Part shown: piece after piece, positions 1 to 8,907 of the stretch
How the letters are laid out: each line of letters opens with the position of its first letter
How positions within the stretch are numbered: the stretch's first letter is position 1
Origin: an uncultured Eggerthellaceae bacterium
GTDB taxonomy: Bacteria > Actinomycetota > Coriobacteriia > Coriobacteriales > Eggerthellaceae
Length of the DNA: 64,000 nt
Reading direction: 5' to 3'
NCBI GenBank assembly: GCA_947566075.1
Contig: CANOIM010000003.1
Coordinates: 62,001-126,000, forward strand
Made by a program: the position numbers and the translations under genes
Notes under the pieces: model-generated
What the model was told of the DNA's origin: nothing
Seen by the model: only the letters and a program-made list of their open reading frames with translations
Databases searched by the model: none

Positions 1-369
1 GATCAACGGGCCCACGATTGGGCGATGGTTGAAGCGGACCCTGACGGATGGGAGAGCTTTCGTCAGCGGGCGAATGTGTGGCTTGCAGACGTAGAGGCCG
101 GGCGTGAGAGCGCTGATCACGTACTGGCGGACTTCAGCGATATGCAGGTACCCGTCGAGGTCCCCTGCAAGGACGGAACCTTTGTGCATTATCACATTAA
201 CCCGATGTTCTTAGAGCGTTGGACGAAGAACCTGGAGGACAGCGATGATGCCGAATTGATGCAGATGGCACAATGGATCGCACGGGGCGAATGCAGCTTG
301 GATTGGGCTTCTCAGGTGTTCAAGAAGCGCATTGAGGCAGCTGCCATGATAGAAAGCTCCAAGAGATAG
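1..369 (+). CDS. Hypothetical protein, 5' end cut by window edge
   Basis: The reading frame is open from the first base, so the ATG at 25 may be internal and the true start may lie outside the window; 123 codons are visible. The product is acidic and soluble, with no signal peptide or membrane segment. It contains many Trp, Asp and Glu residues and a short segment around residues 55-65 (DGTFVHYHINP). I do not recognise the family. A gene with a strong Shine-Dalgarno follows about 13 bases downstream, so the two are probably cotranscribed. Confidence 0.6.
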   Translation, partial: DQRAHDWAMVEADPDGWESFRQRANVWLADVEAGRESADHVLADFSDMQVPVEVPCKDGTFVHYHINPMFLERWTKNLEDSDDAELMQMAQWIARGECSLDWASQVFKKRIEAAAMIESSKR

Positions 370-397
370 CAAGGAGGAAAACATTAACGCACTAACT

Positions 398-685
398 TTG
401 GGCGAGATACGCCCACTTCTTGCCCGGACCGCGCGCTGTTCCGTATGCATGAAGGAAACGCTTGAGTACGAGAACTACCTTTTCCTGAGCGACGTTCCTG
501 AAAAGTATGACGGTCTTTACGTCTTCGGCATTGGGCTGATCGAGACGGAGTTCTACGAAGGCGAAAACCCGTATGACGGCTGGGAGGAAGGTGTTTCCAT
601 GTCCGAGGAAACGCCCGAACGTCCGGTTCTCCAGTTTCGCCCGGCAATCGAGCTGATGCTTTCCCGCCAGCCGCGTACGTTTTGA
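398..685 (+). CDS. Small hypothetical protein
   Basis: This encodes a small acidic protein of about 95 residues with a Cys pair near the N-terminus (CSVCMKE), which could bind metal but is too little to call. The TTG at 398 is the first conventional start, but the only strong ribosome-binding site (AAGGAGG, 371-377) sits about 20 bases upstream of it. An in-frame ATT at 383 lies 5 bases after that site and would add five residues, so the gene may start at a rare ATT codon. It lies between the partial gene and a metallophosphoesterase on the same strand. The function is unknown. Confidence 0.5.
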   Translation: MGEIRPLLARTARCSVCMKETLEYENYLFLSDVPEKYDGLYVFGIGLIETEFYEGENPYDGWEEGVSMSEETPERPVLQFRPAIELMLSRQPRTF

Positions 686-719
686 TACGAGTGCATTTGA
701 CACGGAAAAAGAGGGAAGC

Positions 720-1241
720 ATGACCGTTTTCTTCACCAGTGACTTGCATCTGGGTCACGAGAACATCATCCGAATGGCGAACCGTCCGTTTCGTGATGCA
801 GCTGCTATGAACAAGCAGCTCATTCAAAATATCAACAAGCGCATGAGCGCGGATGATACCCTCTGGATTCTTGGTGACGTGTCCTATCGTATCAGCCGCG
901 AAGATGCTGAAGCGCTCTTACGGCAGATAAACTGTCAGGATCTCCGCCTCGTGCGTGGCAACCACGACAAGGACTGGGCCGACGCGGGTTTGTTCCAGGA
1001 GATCTGCGACTACAAGGAGCTCAGGCTGGCCGGGCGCCGCGTTTGCCTGATGCATTACCCTATCGCTTCGTGGAACGGCATGTATCACGGCGCCGTCCAC
1101 CTGCATGGCCACAGCCACAATCCGCCGTCCTACAACTTGGAGAACGTCAGGAATGAGTGCCTGGTCTGGGACGTCGGCGTGGACGCGAATGACCTTGCCC
1201 CCATCTCTTGGGAAGAGATCTGCGATGGGCTTTTGATCTGA
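720..1241 (+). CDS. Calcineurin-like metallophosphoesterase
   Basis: The 173-residue cytoplasmic protein has the ordered motifs of a dinuclear-metal phosphoesterase: DLHLGH near residues 8-13, GDV near 52-54, RGNHD near 79-83, and a C-terminal H followed by HGHSH near 123-133. It is short, as in the small stand-alone family whose members hydrolyse phosphodiesters or phosphomonoesters; the substrate cannot be told from sequence. A purine-rich Shine-Dalgarno (AGAGGGA) precedes the ATG. It is the third gene of a short run that begins outside the window. Confidence 0.85.
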   Translation: MTVFFTSDLHLGHENIIRMANRPFRDAAAMNKQLIQNINKRMSADDTLWILGDVSYRISREDAEALLRQINCQDLRLVRGNHDKDWADAGLFQEICDYKELRLAGRRVCLMHYPIASWNGMYHGAVHLHGHSHNPPSYNLENVRNECLVWDVGVDANDLAPISWEEICDGLLI

Positions 1242-1433
1242 GAGGGTGGCCTTGACGCTTTAGTTCCACGTTCTTCGACAGATGAAAACATCAATAGCTG
1301 CAAGGAGATATAACATGACAAGAACCATGCGATAAAAGTACTATCCGTTCTCCGTATGATTCTATTGGAGTGAGAGTGCATTGACGGGTGCCAGTGATAC
1401 GATATTCAGATTGATGCATGATGAAGGAGTTCT

Positions 1434-2219
1434 ATGGACGGTATGAAATATGGAGGAAAGCTGTCAGAAGAGGCGCACTCCTGCCCACCGTCTGGCATTC
1501 AGGCAACGGGCGCTATTGATACGGGCGAAGCTTCGAAGGCAGAGCCTGCCGAGCTAAGCGCAACTAAAAAAGGCGTCGAAGATTCTGAAACGGAATTCGT
1601 TCCTGACACCGCAGCGGATATAGAAGCTGCGGCTGCCTATGTTGAGAGCATGTCTGCCGCAGAGAAGTCTCAAGTCGCAGGATCTGCATCTCGGTTGACC
1701 ACCACGCAGATCGCCTGCATGGCCATTGCGGCGGTGGCAACCGTGGCTTGCATCATCTGTCTGGGCATCTATGCTGCAACTCCCATCAGCCATGAGAGCG
1801 CTGCGAACGCCACCAACACCGTGAATGCTGCCACCACGGCGAACACGGCAGATGCTGTCAACGCTGCATCCACGACATCGACTGAGAACGCAGCCAGCTC
1901 TTCGGCCGCATCTGCTCCTGCGGCTGCGCAGGCAGATCAGATTCTCCCGGACAGCAATGCGCGCTATTACACGAGAGACGAACTGGAAGCGCTCTCTGAT
2001 CGGGAGCTGTACTTGGCCCGCAATGAGATCTACGCGCGCCACGGGCGCGGGTTCAAGAACCAGGATTTGGTAGATTGGTTCGCTGACAAGGACTGGTACG
2101 AACAGCTCTACATCCCGGAAGAGTACGATGCGCTGCCGGATCAGCGTAACGAATATGAGCACGCGAACGCTGACCTCATGATGGAGATCGAGCAGGAGCG
2201 CGATTCGCAATATCTCTAA
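1434..2219 (+). CDS. Membrane-anchored YARHG-domain protein
   Basis: The 261-residue protein has a hydrophilic N-terminal part of about 90 residues, one membrane segment near residues 92-114 (IACMAIAAVATVACIICLGI), a low-complexity Ala/Thr/Asn linker, and a C-terminal YARHG domain near 178-230. The hallmark is LARNEIYARHGRGF followed by a Trp/Tyr-rich stretch. YARHG domains are extracellular modules of unknown biochemical role in many gut bacteria. AAGGAG at 1424-1429 supports the ATG. The next genes also encode envelope proteins, so a cell-surface role is likely, but no specific function follows. Confidence 0.8.
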   Translation: MDGMKYGGKLSEEAHSCPPSGIQATGAIDTGEASKAEPAELSATKKGVEDSETEFVPDTAADIEAAAAYVESMSAAEKSQVAGSASRLTTTQIACMAIAAVATVACIICLGIYAATPISHESAANATNTVNAATTANTADAVNAASTTSTENAASSSAASAPAAAQADQILPDSNARYYTRDELEALSDRELYLARNEIYARHGRGFKNQDLVDWFADKDWYEQLYIPEEYDALPDQRNEYEHANADLMMEIEQERDSQYL

Positions 2220-2262
2220 ACTGCAAGACCTCCGCCCCCCAGCGGTTCGGCAGGAAGGATCC

Positions 2263-3006
2263 ATGATGGCGTTCAGTAGGATCAACAATATGAAATGGCA
2301 ATTCAAGACAGCTCCGCTCCTAAGCTTGGCTCAGTTCTTGGCCGGTCTGGGATTGGTGGCCACGGCCCTGGCAGCCATCATCTCCGTGGCGCTCTCTTGG
2401 GGCCGCGTCAGCACTATGAGCGCTTCGTTCACCGGCGCCATGTCGGGAGCGTTCACGTCCAGCGCAGTGTTCGCCGTGTGCATCATGGTGGAGATCGCGG
2501 CGTTCGTCGTGGCTGCGGCCTATTATTTCCAGAACAAGAAGAGCGCAGACTACATTCCGGTCAAGTCGGCCCTCGTCCTGTCGCTGATCGCCCTTGCGGT
2601 CACGGTGGTGGGCGCGCCGCTGCTTTTGAGCGTGGTGGAGAACATCCTGCTTATCATCGCTATTATCGTATTCTGCGTGATCGGGTTCTTCTTCCTCTCG
2701 GGTATGCTCGGCGGGGGTGGTGAAGGCGCTCCGTCCAGCGCGCCAGTCAGCTCCAGCAAGGCGAAGGACGCTCCGAAGGCGAAGGAGTTCGAAGGCAAGA
2801 CGTTCAAAGTAGAGCCGAAGAAGCTTGCGGTGTACAACATGTCCAAATACAAGCATCTCGATATGTGCGAAGGCGATTGGTACGTTGAGGTGGGCGCAGG
2901 GCTGCATGGCAAGGATAACGTGCGCCCGCTCTGCACTGTGGAGCAATATCGCAAGGGCAAGTGCCGGTTCGTGAACACGCATAACGGCAAGGAGATTCGT
3001 CCGTGA
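2263..3006 (+). CDS. Multi-pass membrane protein of unknown function
   Basis: The 247-residue protein has about four hydrophobic segments in the first 150 residues (near 18-42, 58-88, 101-121 and 126-148), then a Gly/Ser/Lys linker and a soluble C-terminal part of about 80 residues rich in Lys, Tyr and Cys. AGGAAGG at 2252-2258 fits the paired ATG codons at 2263 and 2266. Its stop overlaps the start of the following amidase lipoprotein by 4 bases, so the two are translationally coupled and may act together at the envelope. I do not recognise the family. Confidence 0.7.
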   Translation: MMAFSRINNMKWQFKTAPLLSLAQFLAGLGLVATALAAIISVALSWGRVSTMSASFTGAMSGAFTSSAVFAVCIMVEIAAFVVAAAYYFQNKKSADYIPVKSALVLSLIALAVTVVGAPLLLSVVENILLIIAIIVFCVIGFFFLSGMLGGGGEGAPSSAPVSSSKAKDAPKAKEFEGKTFKVEPKKLAVYNMSKYKHLDMCEGDWYVEVGAGLHGKDNVRPLCTVEQYRKGKCRFVNTHNGKEIRP

Positions 3007-3821
3007 TGGGCAACGACGCGCTTTCGCGGAGCCGGGTTCTCCTTTCGCTGACTGCAGCAGCGCTGGTGCTGGCCGTTGCGGTGCTCAGCGGATGCGGCGC
3101 TGACGAACAACCCGCAAGCAAAGATGTCACGGCTTTCGACGATGCCCCTGCCGAAGAGGCCATGAGTCCTGAAGAGGAGGCGCGTCGCGCCGAAGCCGCT
3201 GAAGTGTTGCGATTGCAACAAGAGGCGGAAGCGAAGCAGGCGCGCGTGGATGAGGCGCTGGCGAAGCTGGATCTGACCCAGGATGTACGGGACAGCTTCT
3301 TGCACGGAGAGAAGCCGGCGGAGTTCCAGAAATACATCATGCTCCACGACACGGAGGGGGATGCGAACGCTTCCTCGGTGATCGATTGGTGGGACGGCAA
3401 CGGCGCGGGTGTGGCGGCGCACTTCGTGGTGAATAAGGATGGCTCCATCGTGCAAGCGGTGCCGCTGGACAAGATCACCCATCACGCGGGTTACGGAGAT
3501 GCGGGCCACAATGACGAGTTCGGCGTGGTGGAAGATGGCCGGGACGACATGGTGGGCACCACGCCCATCGGCTCATGGGCACCGGATTACGGCATGAACG
3601 CAAGCTCCATCGGCATTGAGATCGTGCACGTGGGCGGTTCTGGGGATTATCCAGAGGAGCAGCTGGAGGCCCTGGACAACCTGATCGCATATATCGATGC
3701 ATACTATGGCTTCGAAAGCCAGATCACTGACCACAAGGCGTGGCGGTCGGGCAATTCTGACACATCTCCAGAGTTTGCGGGGTATCTTGCCAGCTACATT
3801 GCCACCCGTCATCACGCCTAG
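3003..3821 (+). CDS. N-acetylmuramoyl-L-alanine amidase lipoprotein
   Basis: The N-terminus is a lipoprotein signal with a lipobox (AVLSGC) near residue 31. A charged helical linker rich in Glu, Ala and Arg (about 35-95) follows, then an amidase_2-type zinc amidase domain: HDTEGD near 115, a conserved AAHFVVNKDG segment, HHAGYGD near 160, and a C-terminal TDHKAW near 243 for the last zinc ligand and catalytic region. The family cleaves the bond between muramic acid and L-Ala in peptidoglycan. GTG at 3003 overlaps the upstream stop; the adjacent ATG at 3006 is equally possible. Confidence 0.85.
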   Translation: MMGNDALSRSRVLLSLTAAALVLAVAVLSGCGADEQPASKDVTAFDDAPAEEAMSPEEEARRAEAAEVLRLQQEAEAKQARVDEALAKLDLTQDVRDSFLHGEKPAEFQKYIMLHDTEGDANASSVIDWWDGNGAGVAAHFVVNKDGSIVQAVPLDKITHHAGYGDAGHNDEFGVVEDGRDDMVGTTPIGSWAPDYGMNASSIGIEIVHVGGSGDYPEEQLEALDNLIAYIDAYYGFESQITDHKAWRSGNSDTSPEFAGYLASYIATRHHA

Positions 3822-3921
3822 GGATGCACGATTCGGAACGCTTTCGTCTTCAGGCGGCTGAGAGGAACCGTTCCGGTTGATCATGCAGGCAATCTAAACT
3901 GTTCAGAAAGGGAATCCTGCC

Positions 3922-4566
3922 ATGTCCGGCATTGACGAATTCGAGGCGATGGTCGACCAAGACGAAGCGGCATTCAGGCGCTTGATGACCTATTACGAGT
4001 GCGCCATCATGGAGACGAAGACAAAGCTGCAAGTTTTCGATGCGGAGTTTCAGCTGCAGCACGATCGGAACCCCATCGAATCCATCTGCTCACGGTTGAA
4101 GCGGCCGGAGAGTATCGCGGAGAAGCTGGTGCGGAAGGGTTTTCCCATGTCTTTGGAATCCATCGAGCGCAACCTTTTTGACGTGGCTGGCGTACGCGTA
4201 GTGTGCGCGCTTCCTGAAGATGCCTACTCGCTAGCCCGATCGCTAGTGACACAGGATGACGTGACGCTCATCGACAGGCGCGATTACATCACCGAGCCCA
4301 AGCAAAGCGGCTATCGTAGCCTGCATATCATCGTTGAGATTCCCATATTCCTCGAATGCGAGAAGCGTCCCATGAAGGTGGAGGTGCAGCTGCGCTCCAT
4401 CGCCCAGAACTTCTGGGCATCGCTCGACCATCAGCTCCAGTACAAGAAAGATTTGGATTCCGACGAGGAGGCATCTATCGTTGCCGAGCTTAAGGAGCTG
4501 TCGGACGCCGCTGCTGACTTAGATGAGCGTATGCAGGCGCTCAGACACCGCATTTTCGATTCGTGA
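3922..4566 (+). CDS. Small alarmone synthetase (RelA/SpoT-domain GTP pyrophosphokinase)
   Basis: The 214-residue single-domain protein matches the stand-alone (p)ppGpp synthetases (RelQ/YjbM-like) and lacks the HD hydrolase, TGS and ACT domains of long RelA/Spo proteins. Visible family segments are RPESIAEKL, the FDVAGVRVVC strand, the ITEPKQSGYRSLH loop, and the VEVQLRSIAQNFWASLDHQL helix region carrying the catalytic Glu. It transfers pyrophosphate from ATP to GTP or GDP. It stands alone, with an A/G-rich ribosome-binding site upstream of the ATG and a gap of about 320 bases downstream. Confidence 0.88.
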   Translation: MSGIDEFEAMVDQDEAAFRRLMTYYECAIMETKTKLQVFDAEFQLQHDRNPIESICSRLKRPESIAEKLVRKGFPMSLESIERNLFDVAGVRVVCALPEDAYSLARSLVTQDDVTLIDRRDYITEPKQSGYRSLHIIVEIPIFLECEKRPMKVEVQLRSIAQNFWASLDHQLQYKKDLDSDEEASIVAELKELSDAAADLDERMQALRHRIFDS

Positions 4567-4886
4567 GAGCGAACTCAACGCTGGATGTCCGCCTTTTCAG
4601 GAACGTAGATGCTGTTTGCGGGCAGATGCGATTGAAAAGGTGGTGGAACCCCGTGATACATAAACCGGAAAGGTATAGCACCTATGAGAGTTTAGAGGAT
4701 GTTGCTCCTCTACCCGTGTAAATGCTTTGGCTTCTATGCTTCAACTTTCATTTGTTGCTGAGTCCTTGTTCGCTCAATAACTGCAACCAGTTTTACGCTA
4801 GTGATATCATGGAAATTGCGTAAGATGCCCGAGGCGATAATGCGCGTATGCGTTGCGGTTGGGGCAGCATGCGATAGGAAACGGAC
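4567..4886. other. Intergenic region upstream of the STAND cassette
   Basis: This is a non-coding stretch of 320 bases, less GC-rich than its flanks. It contains a small perfect hairpin (AGAGGA and TCCTCT arms, near 4690-4707) and a possible promoter TTGAAA (4632-4637), 17 bases, GATACA (4655-4660). GGAAACGGAC precedes the ATG at 4887. I see no RNA gene here. Confidence 0.35.
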
Positions 4887-7379
4887 ATGGAAAAAGGCGC
4901 TTTCTCGTTCTCCGAGAGAGATAATGGCGAATCCTCATCATCGTTCAAAGAATCTTTTGTTGGGCGCGCGGACGTCATTGAGGAATTTGATGAATGGCTC
5001 ACATTCCATTCGTCTGACGAACAGTGCAGGATTATCAACTACTGGGGAGTTGGCGGCATTGGAAAGACGACATTGTGCCGCTTTTTGCGCAAGCGTGCCG
5101 AATCGAACTATATAGTGCTTTCGTTTGATGGACGAGCACATGAAGCGGCGAATGTTGCCGATGCTCTTGTTGGTTTTGAAACGTCCTGCGCCTGCAACTT
5201 CAATCCGTCGTTTGCATTATTCGATTATGCATATAACGTATATTTCGAGAAAAAGCACCCCACATTCTCGCTTGCGAGCGGTAGTTCAAGATCGGGCAAA
5301 CGAACCGCTCTCGACCTTGGCACTGATGCCATCGGCATCTTTGATAATGGGCTTACCGGCACTCTAATCAACGTTATCGAATGCGCATACAAAGGCATTT
5401 CGAAGAAGATACGTACTAAAGCGGTCAATGCCGACTTGCGGGAACTCCCCAACCGTTCGCTACAGGAAATGGAGATTCGCTTGCCGGCTTATTTCGGGTT
5501 GGATCTCCATGAGATGTCTCAGAAGCACTTCGTAAAACCCATAATCTTTATCGATACCTTTGAGGCTCTTTGCGAGAACGCTCTTGACGGAGGGTCATAC
5601 AAGACGGTAGCTGGCTGGATTAGCAACCTCATGAGGACGCTTAATGATTCTGTCGATGGGCTGCGCATCGTGGTCTTTGGGCGCGAACAAATTGAATGGG
5701 ATTCAGATATCAAGCCGCATGTAGTGGATCGAAGGCTAGGCCGCTTGAACGATGCAGATGCAGTTGAGCTTCTCAAGATGGCTGGCCTTCAAGATGAAGT
5801 CACGGCAGCGAGAGTCGCTAAGCACGCGAAGGGCTACCCGCTTCTCCTCTCGCTTTTCGCGGAGGCATATCGAGCGAAGCTGGCACAGAAGGATCTCGCG
5901 GGTATCGAGCGATTGCTGGATGATGCGACAATGCCTAACTCATGGGGCCGGGAGCTTGTCACCCGACTCCTCGATTACTTGAGCCCAAGCGAGCGAAGTT
6001 TGTTGCGCTATCTCTCGCTGTCGAATCGCTTTACGAGAGAGTCGGCATCGTTCATCAATATGCGCTGCAGTTTGGGTTTTGCTATGAACAACTTTTCTGA
6101 GTTTGTGAGACGCTCATTTGTCGAAGAGCTACAAGAAAATGAAATCTATGTGCTGCAAAGGGAGATAGCAGAGGTTATCCGGTCTTCGCTGAAGCCAGAA
6201 GAGGCTTGTCTTGGACATAAAGCGCTCTTGGAGTTCTACAAAGAGGAACTGAACGAGAAACCTGCCGATTACGATACGGTCTATCAATTGGTTTTCCATG
6301 CAGGAAAGCTCATGGCCCCCGAGTTCTATATCGAGTTTGTGATGGAGAACGCGAGCCCTGCGATAAAAGCTTGGCAGATAAGCGGCGATACACTGAAAAT
6401 CATCGAGTTGTTTCAGTTGATATTCAGGACAGTTGATTACTCGAACATCGGACCCGATTTGTTCGGTCGCTACACTGATATGGTTCACCTTGGAGGCGAT
6501 TATAGGAAGTCCTCGGAGCTTATCAGTGATTATCTTGAAAATGCGAACCAGGAGTTCTTACAATCTGACGAGGGGCTGTATCTTTGTGCGCGAAAGCTGC
6601 ATCATGAGATGTTCTACCGGTCAGCAGCTGATCTTATTGAGGAAGCATTGGTGCTCCGACAGTCGAGAAAAGGGCAGCCATGCAAGGCTGTTATCGAACT
6701 CGACTTTCTTATTGGCGGCAATTTGGCAGTGTTGGTAGGGGATTTCAAATTAGCGTTCAAATGGCTGGACACGGCAATAGAGGACAATGCTGTATGCGCC
6801 GACGCAAACCTTGCGTTTCGCGTTGACAGAAAACGGATCGATGCCATGCTTGCATCCGGCAACATAGAAGATGCGGCCCATGTGCTCGCTAGGTATGACT
6901 ATCTTCTCCAGGAGGCCGTTAAGGACGACGACGCAAACAGAGAAGTAAAGCGGTATGAGATTTACCTCATGGGCTCGCTAGGAGAATGGCAGCGGTTGAT
7001 CGGTCGGCCAGGGCAGGCTGCCAAGCTCTTTGACCGCATGCTCCGATTGTCCCGCGACAACGGGATGCTTGGCTGGGAGGCTCATGCATATTTGGCGCTT
7101 GCTCGGTTAGGGTGTGCTGAAGGGCAGTATCTATCAGCTTCGGCCCAATGTCGTGAAGCGCTTGCAATTTACGAAAGGTTGAACCACGCATGGGGGCTTG
7201 CGAACGCATCGATTGTGGCTGACGAACTAAGGGCACTCACTGGCATTGAGCTTGCTGCGCCGCAGTTCGGGGGGACGCCAGTCGTGGCCTCTGAACTTTG
7301 CGAGAAAATGGGGTATAGCTATCAGCTAGAATTTGCAAAAAATGGTATGAGCCCTGATTATACGCTGCTATTTCTATAG
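4887..7379 (+). CDS. STAND-family NTPase with C-terminal TPR-like region
   Basis: The 830-residue protein has a P-loop GVGGIGKTT near residues 53-61, a Walker B-like IIFIDTFEAL near 218-227, an arginine-bearing sensor-like strand (VVFGREQ) near 260, and a GYPLLL motif near 316, which together mark a STAND (NACHT/NB-ARC-like) ATPase. Residues from about 430 on are helical with repeated hairpins typical of TPR-like sensor domains. No obvious N-terminal nuclease, TIR or protease effector is visible: only about 25 residues precede the ATPase. Codon use is more AT-rich than in neighbours, which suggests acquisition. Its TAG overlaps the GTG of the next gene. STAND proteins act as ligand-triggered switches, often in defence; that role is inference here. 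Confidence 0.75.
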   Translation: MEKGAFSFSERDNGESSSSFKESFVGRADVIEEFDEWLTFHSSDEQCRIINYWGVGGIGKTTLCRFLRKRAESNYIVLSFDGRAHEAANVADALVGFETSCACNFNPSFALFDYAYNVYFEKKHPTFSLASGSSRSGKRTALDLGTDAIGIFDNGLTGTLINVIECAYKGISKKIRTKAVNADLRELPNRSLQEMEIRLPAYFGLDLHEMSQKHFVKPIIFIDTFEALCENALDGGSYKTVAGWISNLMRTLNDSVDGLRIVVFGREQIEWDSDIKPHVVDRRLGRLNDADAVELLKMAGLQDEVTAARVAKHAKGYPLLLSLFAEAYRAKLAQKDLAGIERLLDDATMPNSWGRELVTRLLDYLSPSERSLLRYLSLSNRFTRESASFINMRCSLGFAMNNFSEFVRRSFVEELQENEIYVLQREIAEVIRSSLKPEEACLGHKALLEFYKEELNEKPADYDTVYQLVFHAGKLMAPEFYIEFVMENASPAIKAWQISGDTLKIIELFQLIFRTVDYSNIGPDLFGRYTDMVHLGGDYRKSSELISDYLENANQEFLQSDEGLYLCARKLHHEMFYRSAADLIEEALVLRQSRKGQPCKAVIELDFLIGGNLAVLVGDFKLAFKWLDTAIEDNAVCADANLAFRVDRKRIDAMLASGNIEDAAHVLARYDYLLQEAVKDDDANREVKRYEIYLMGSLGEWQRLIGRPGQAAKLFDRMLRLSRDNGMLGWEAHAYLALARLGCAEGQYLSASAQCREALAIYERLNHAWGLANASIVADELRALTGIELAAPQFGGTPVVASELCEKMGYSYQLEFAKNGMSPDYTLLFL

Positions 7380-8287
7380 TGAACGACGTTCTAGGGAGCA
7401 TTATGGCAGGCTTTCATATACTGTCGGCAGAGGATATTGCTTGTAGCCTAAAAGGTCTACGGCGTCAGTACCTGGCTGGCACGCTGGCCCGGCCGCAAGC
7501 GCTCGCATATATAGATGAGCCGGTTTTGGATATCGGCATCTCGGCATACGATGCGTATACGGTAGAGCCATTGCATATCCATGCATGCGTGCGTGAGTTC
7601 CAATACGTTTTAAATGGATACACAGAGTACTATGTCCCCACGACAGGGGAGGTTTTCGTTTTTCGAAAGGGGGATTTCTTTGCGATTGACCCCGAAACAC
7701 CTTATGTGCAGAAAGTAAAAGCCGGTACGCAGATCATCTTTGTGAAGAATGCAATAGTTGACGATAAGACCGTTCTTGAAGCTGATACGGTGACTCAACG
7801 ATGGATCGATGAAGGCATCTTGCCTTTCCGAAGAGATCATTTCTATAACTCTGCGGCACCTAAGCCCAATGCGATAGCGCCCGCCGCCGCAGTTGCTGTG
7901 GTGGAAGATGGCGCACTTCTGCTTGTCCATCGCGTGGACAACGGGTTCTGGTCGCTTCCGGGAGGGACGATGGAATTCGGCGAGTCGATTCGTGAGTGCG
8001 CCGTTCGCGAGGTTCGCGAAGAAACGGGTTGCAAAATCGAGCTAGGCGACATCATCGATGTGTATTCGGACCCGAATGTGCTGGTCGAATATGCTGACGG
8101 TGAGGTACGGCAAGAGTTCACAACCGTGTTTGAGGGAAAGCGAATATCAGGTGAGTTGGCCTGTGACGACGAGTCATCAGAGGTGGCTTGGGTGTCCTTC
8201 GGGGAGGTCCTCGATTTGCCGGTAGCGGAGTCGCAGCGCGTTCGGCTCAAAGATGTGATGGCACGCTATGGGATAGAGGGCTCATGA
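7379..8287 (+). CDS. Cupin-Nudix fusion protein
   Basis: The N-terminal part (about 30-135) resembles a cupin: HIHACVREFQYVL, then a GEVFVFRKGDFFAIDP strand pair. The C-terminal half (about 165-300) is a Nudix hydrolase domain with the full box, GGTMEFGESIRECAVREV then REETG, near residues 195-217. Nudix enzymes hydrolyse nucleoside diphosphates linked to another moiety; the cupin may sense or bind the ligand. GTG at 7379 overlaps the upstream stop (TAGTG), and the 3' end overlaps the HD gene by 4 bases, so all three are coupled. The substrate is unknown. Fusion of these two folds is unusual in my experience. Confidence 0.78.
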   Translation: MNDVLGSIMAGFHILSAEDIACSLKGLRRQYLAGTLARPQALAYIDEPVLDIGISAYDAYTVEPLHIHACVREFQYVLNGYTEYYVPTTGEVFVFRKGDFFAIDPETPYVQKVKAGTQIIFVKNAIVDDKTVLEADTVTQRWIDEGILPFRRDHFYNSAAPKPNAIAPAAAVAVVEDGALLLVHRVDNGFWSLPGGTMEFGESIRECAVREVREETGCKIELGDIIDVYSDPNVLVEYADGEVRQEFTTVFEGKRISGELACDDESSEVAWVSFGEVLDLPVAESQRVRLKDVMARYGIEGS

Positions 8288-8724
8288 AGCATGCGTTGGA
8301 AATTACGCCGAATCGGCAGGCTCATCTTCTGGGCGTAGCGCGCCGAGCTGCTGAGCTAGGTGCTGAACATGGGATGGATGACGAGCGCTCGCAGCAGGAT
8401 TTGTTCCTTTTGGGATACCTCCATGATGTTGGCTATGAATTCTCAGATGAGCAGGCTGACCATGAGGAAATCGGCGGTCTGATGCTTAAGAAGAATGGCT
8501 ATCGGTTTTGGCGTGAAGTTTATCACCACGGCAACCCGGATGCTGCTTATGCCTCTGAATTGCTTGACATCTTGAACGCGGCCGATATGCAAACGAGTGC
8601 GGCGGGAGAGCGCTGTTCTTTTGACTCGCGTCTTGCGGACATTGCACGTCGTTACGGAGAGGAATCTCCTCAATACGAAAAAGCCAAGCATCTTATTTGT
8701 TCTTTGATTGCGAAGGGATTTTGA
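8284..8724 (+). CDS. HD-domain phosphohydrolase-like protein
   Basis: Translation most likely begins at the ATG at 8284, which overlaps the upstream stop as ATGA. The product is about 146 residues with an HD-type metal-binding pattern: an early His (QAHLLGVARRA), the HD pair in LLGYLHDVGYEF near 47-48, HEEIGG near 61, and YHHGNPD with a later NAADMQ Asp near 100. This matches small HD hydrolases of nucleotides or phosphorylated metabolites. It ends the STAND cassette. Enzyme activity is inferred from motifs; the substrate cannot be told. Confidence 0.78.
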   Translation: MKHALEITPNRQAHLLGVARRAAELGAEHGMDDERSQQDLFLLGYLHDVGYEFSDEQADHEEIGGLMLKKNGYRFWREVYHHGNPDAAYASELLDILNAADMQTSAAGERCSFDSRLADIARRYGEESPQYEKAKHLICSLIAKGF

Positions 8725-8907
8725 CTTTTCCGGTAGAGTGAGTGCCTCGATATCGTATTAATGATGTATTGGGTTGTTCAATGAAAGAGATTCTAGGCCG
8801 CTATCATGCAGAGTAGCGCTGTACGTCTAGGAAACGATACCCATGCAACATCTATATACCATGAAGCGCGTTACTATGGATTCAGATCGCGTGAAAAGGA
8901 GGACAGG

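Noticed and set aside
4887..7379. Assignment of the STAND protein to a named antiphage family (Avs or similar)
   Set aside because: No effector domain or family-specific motif is visible, so only the STAND class is supported.
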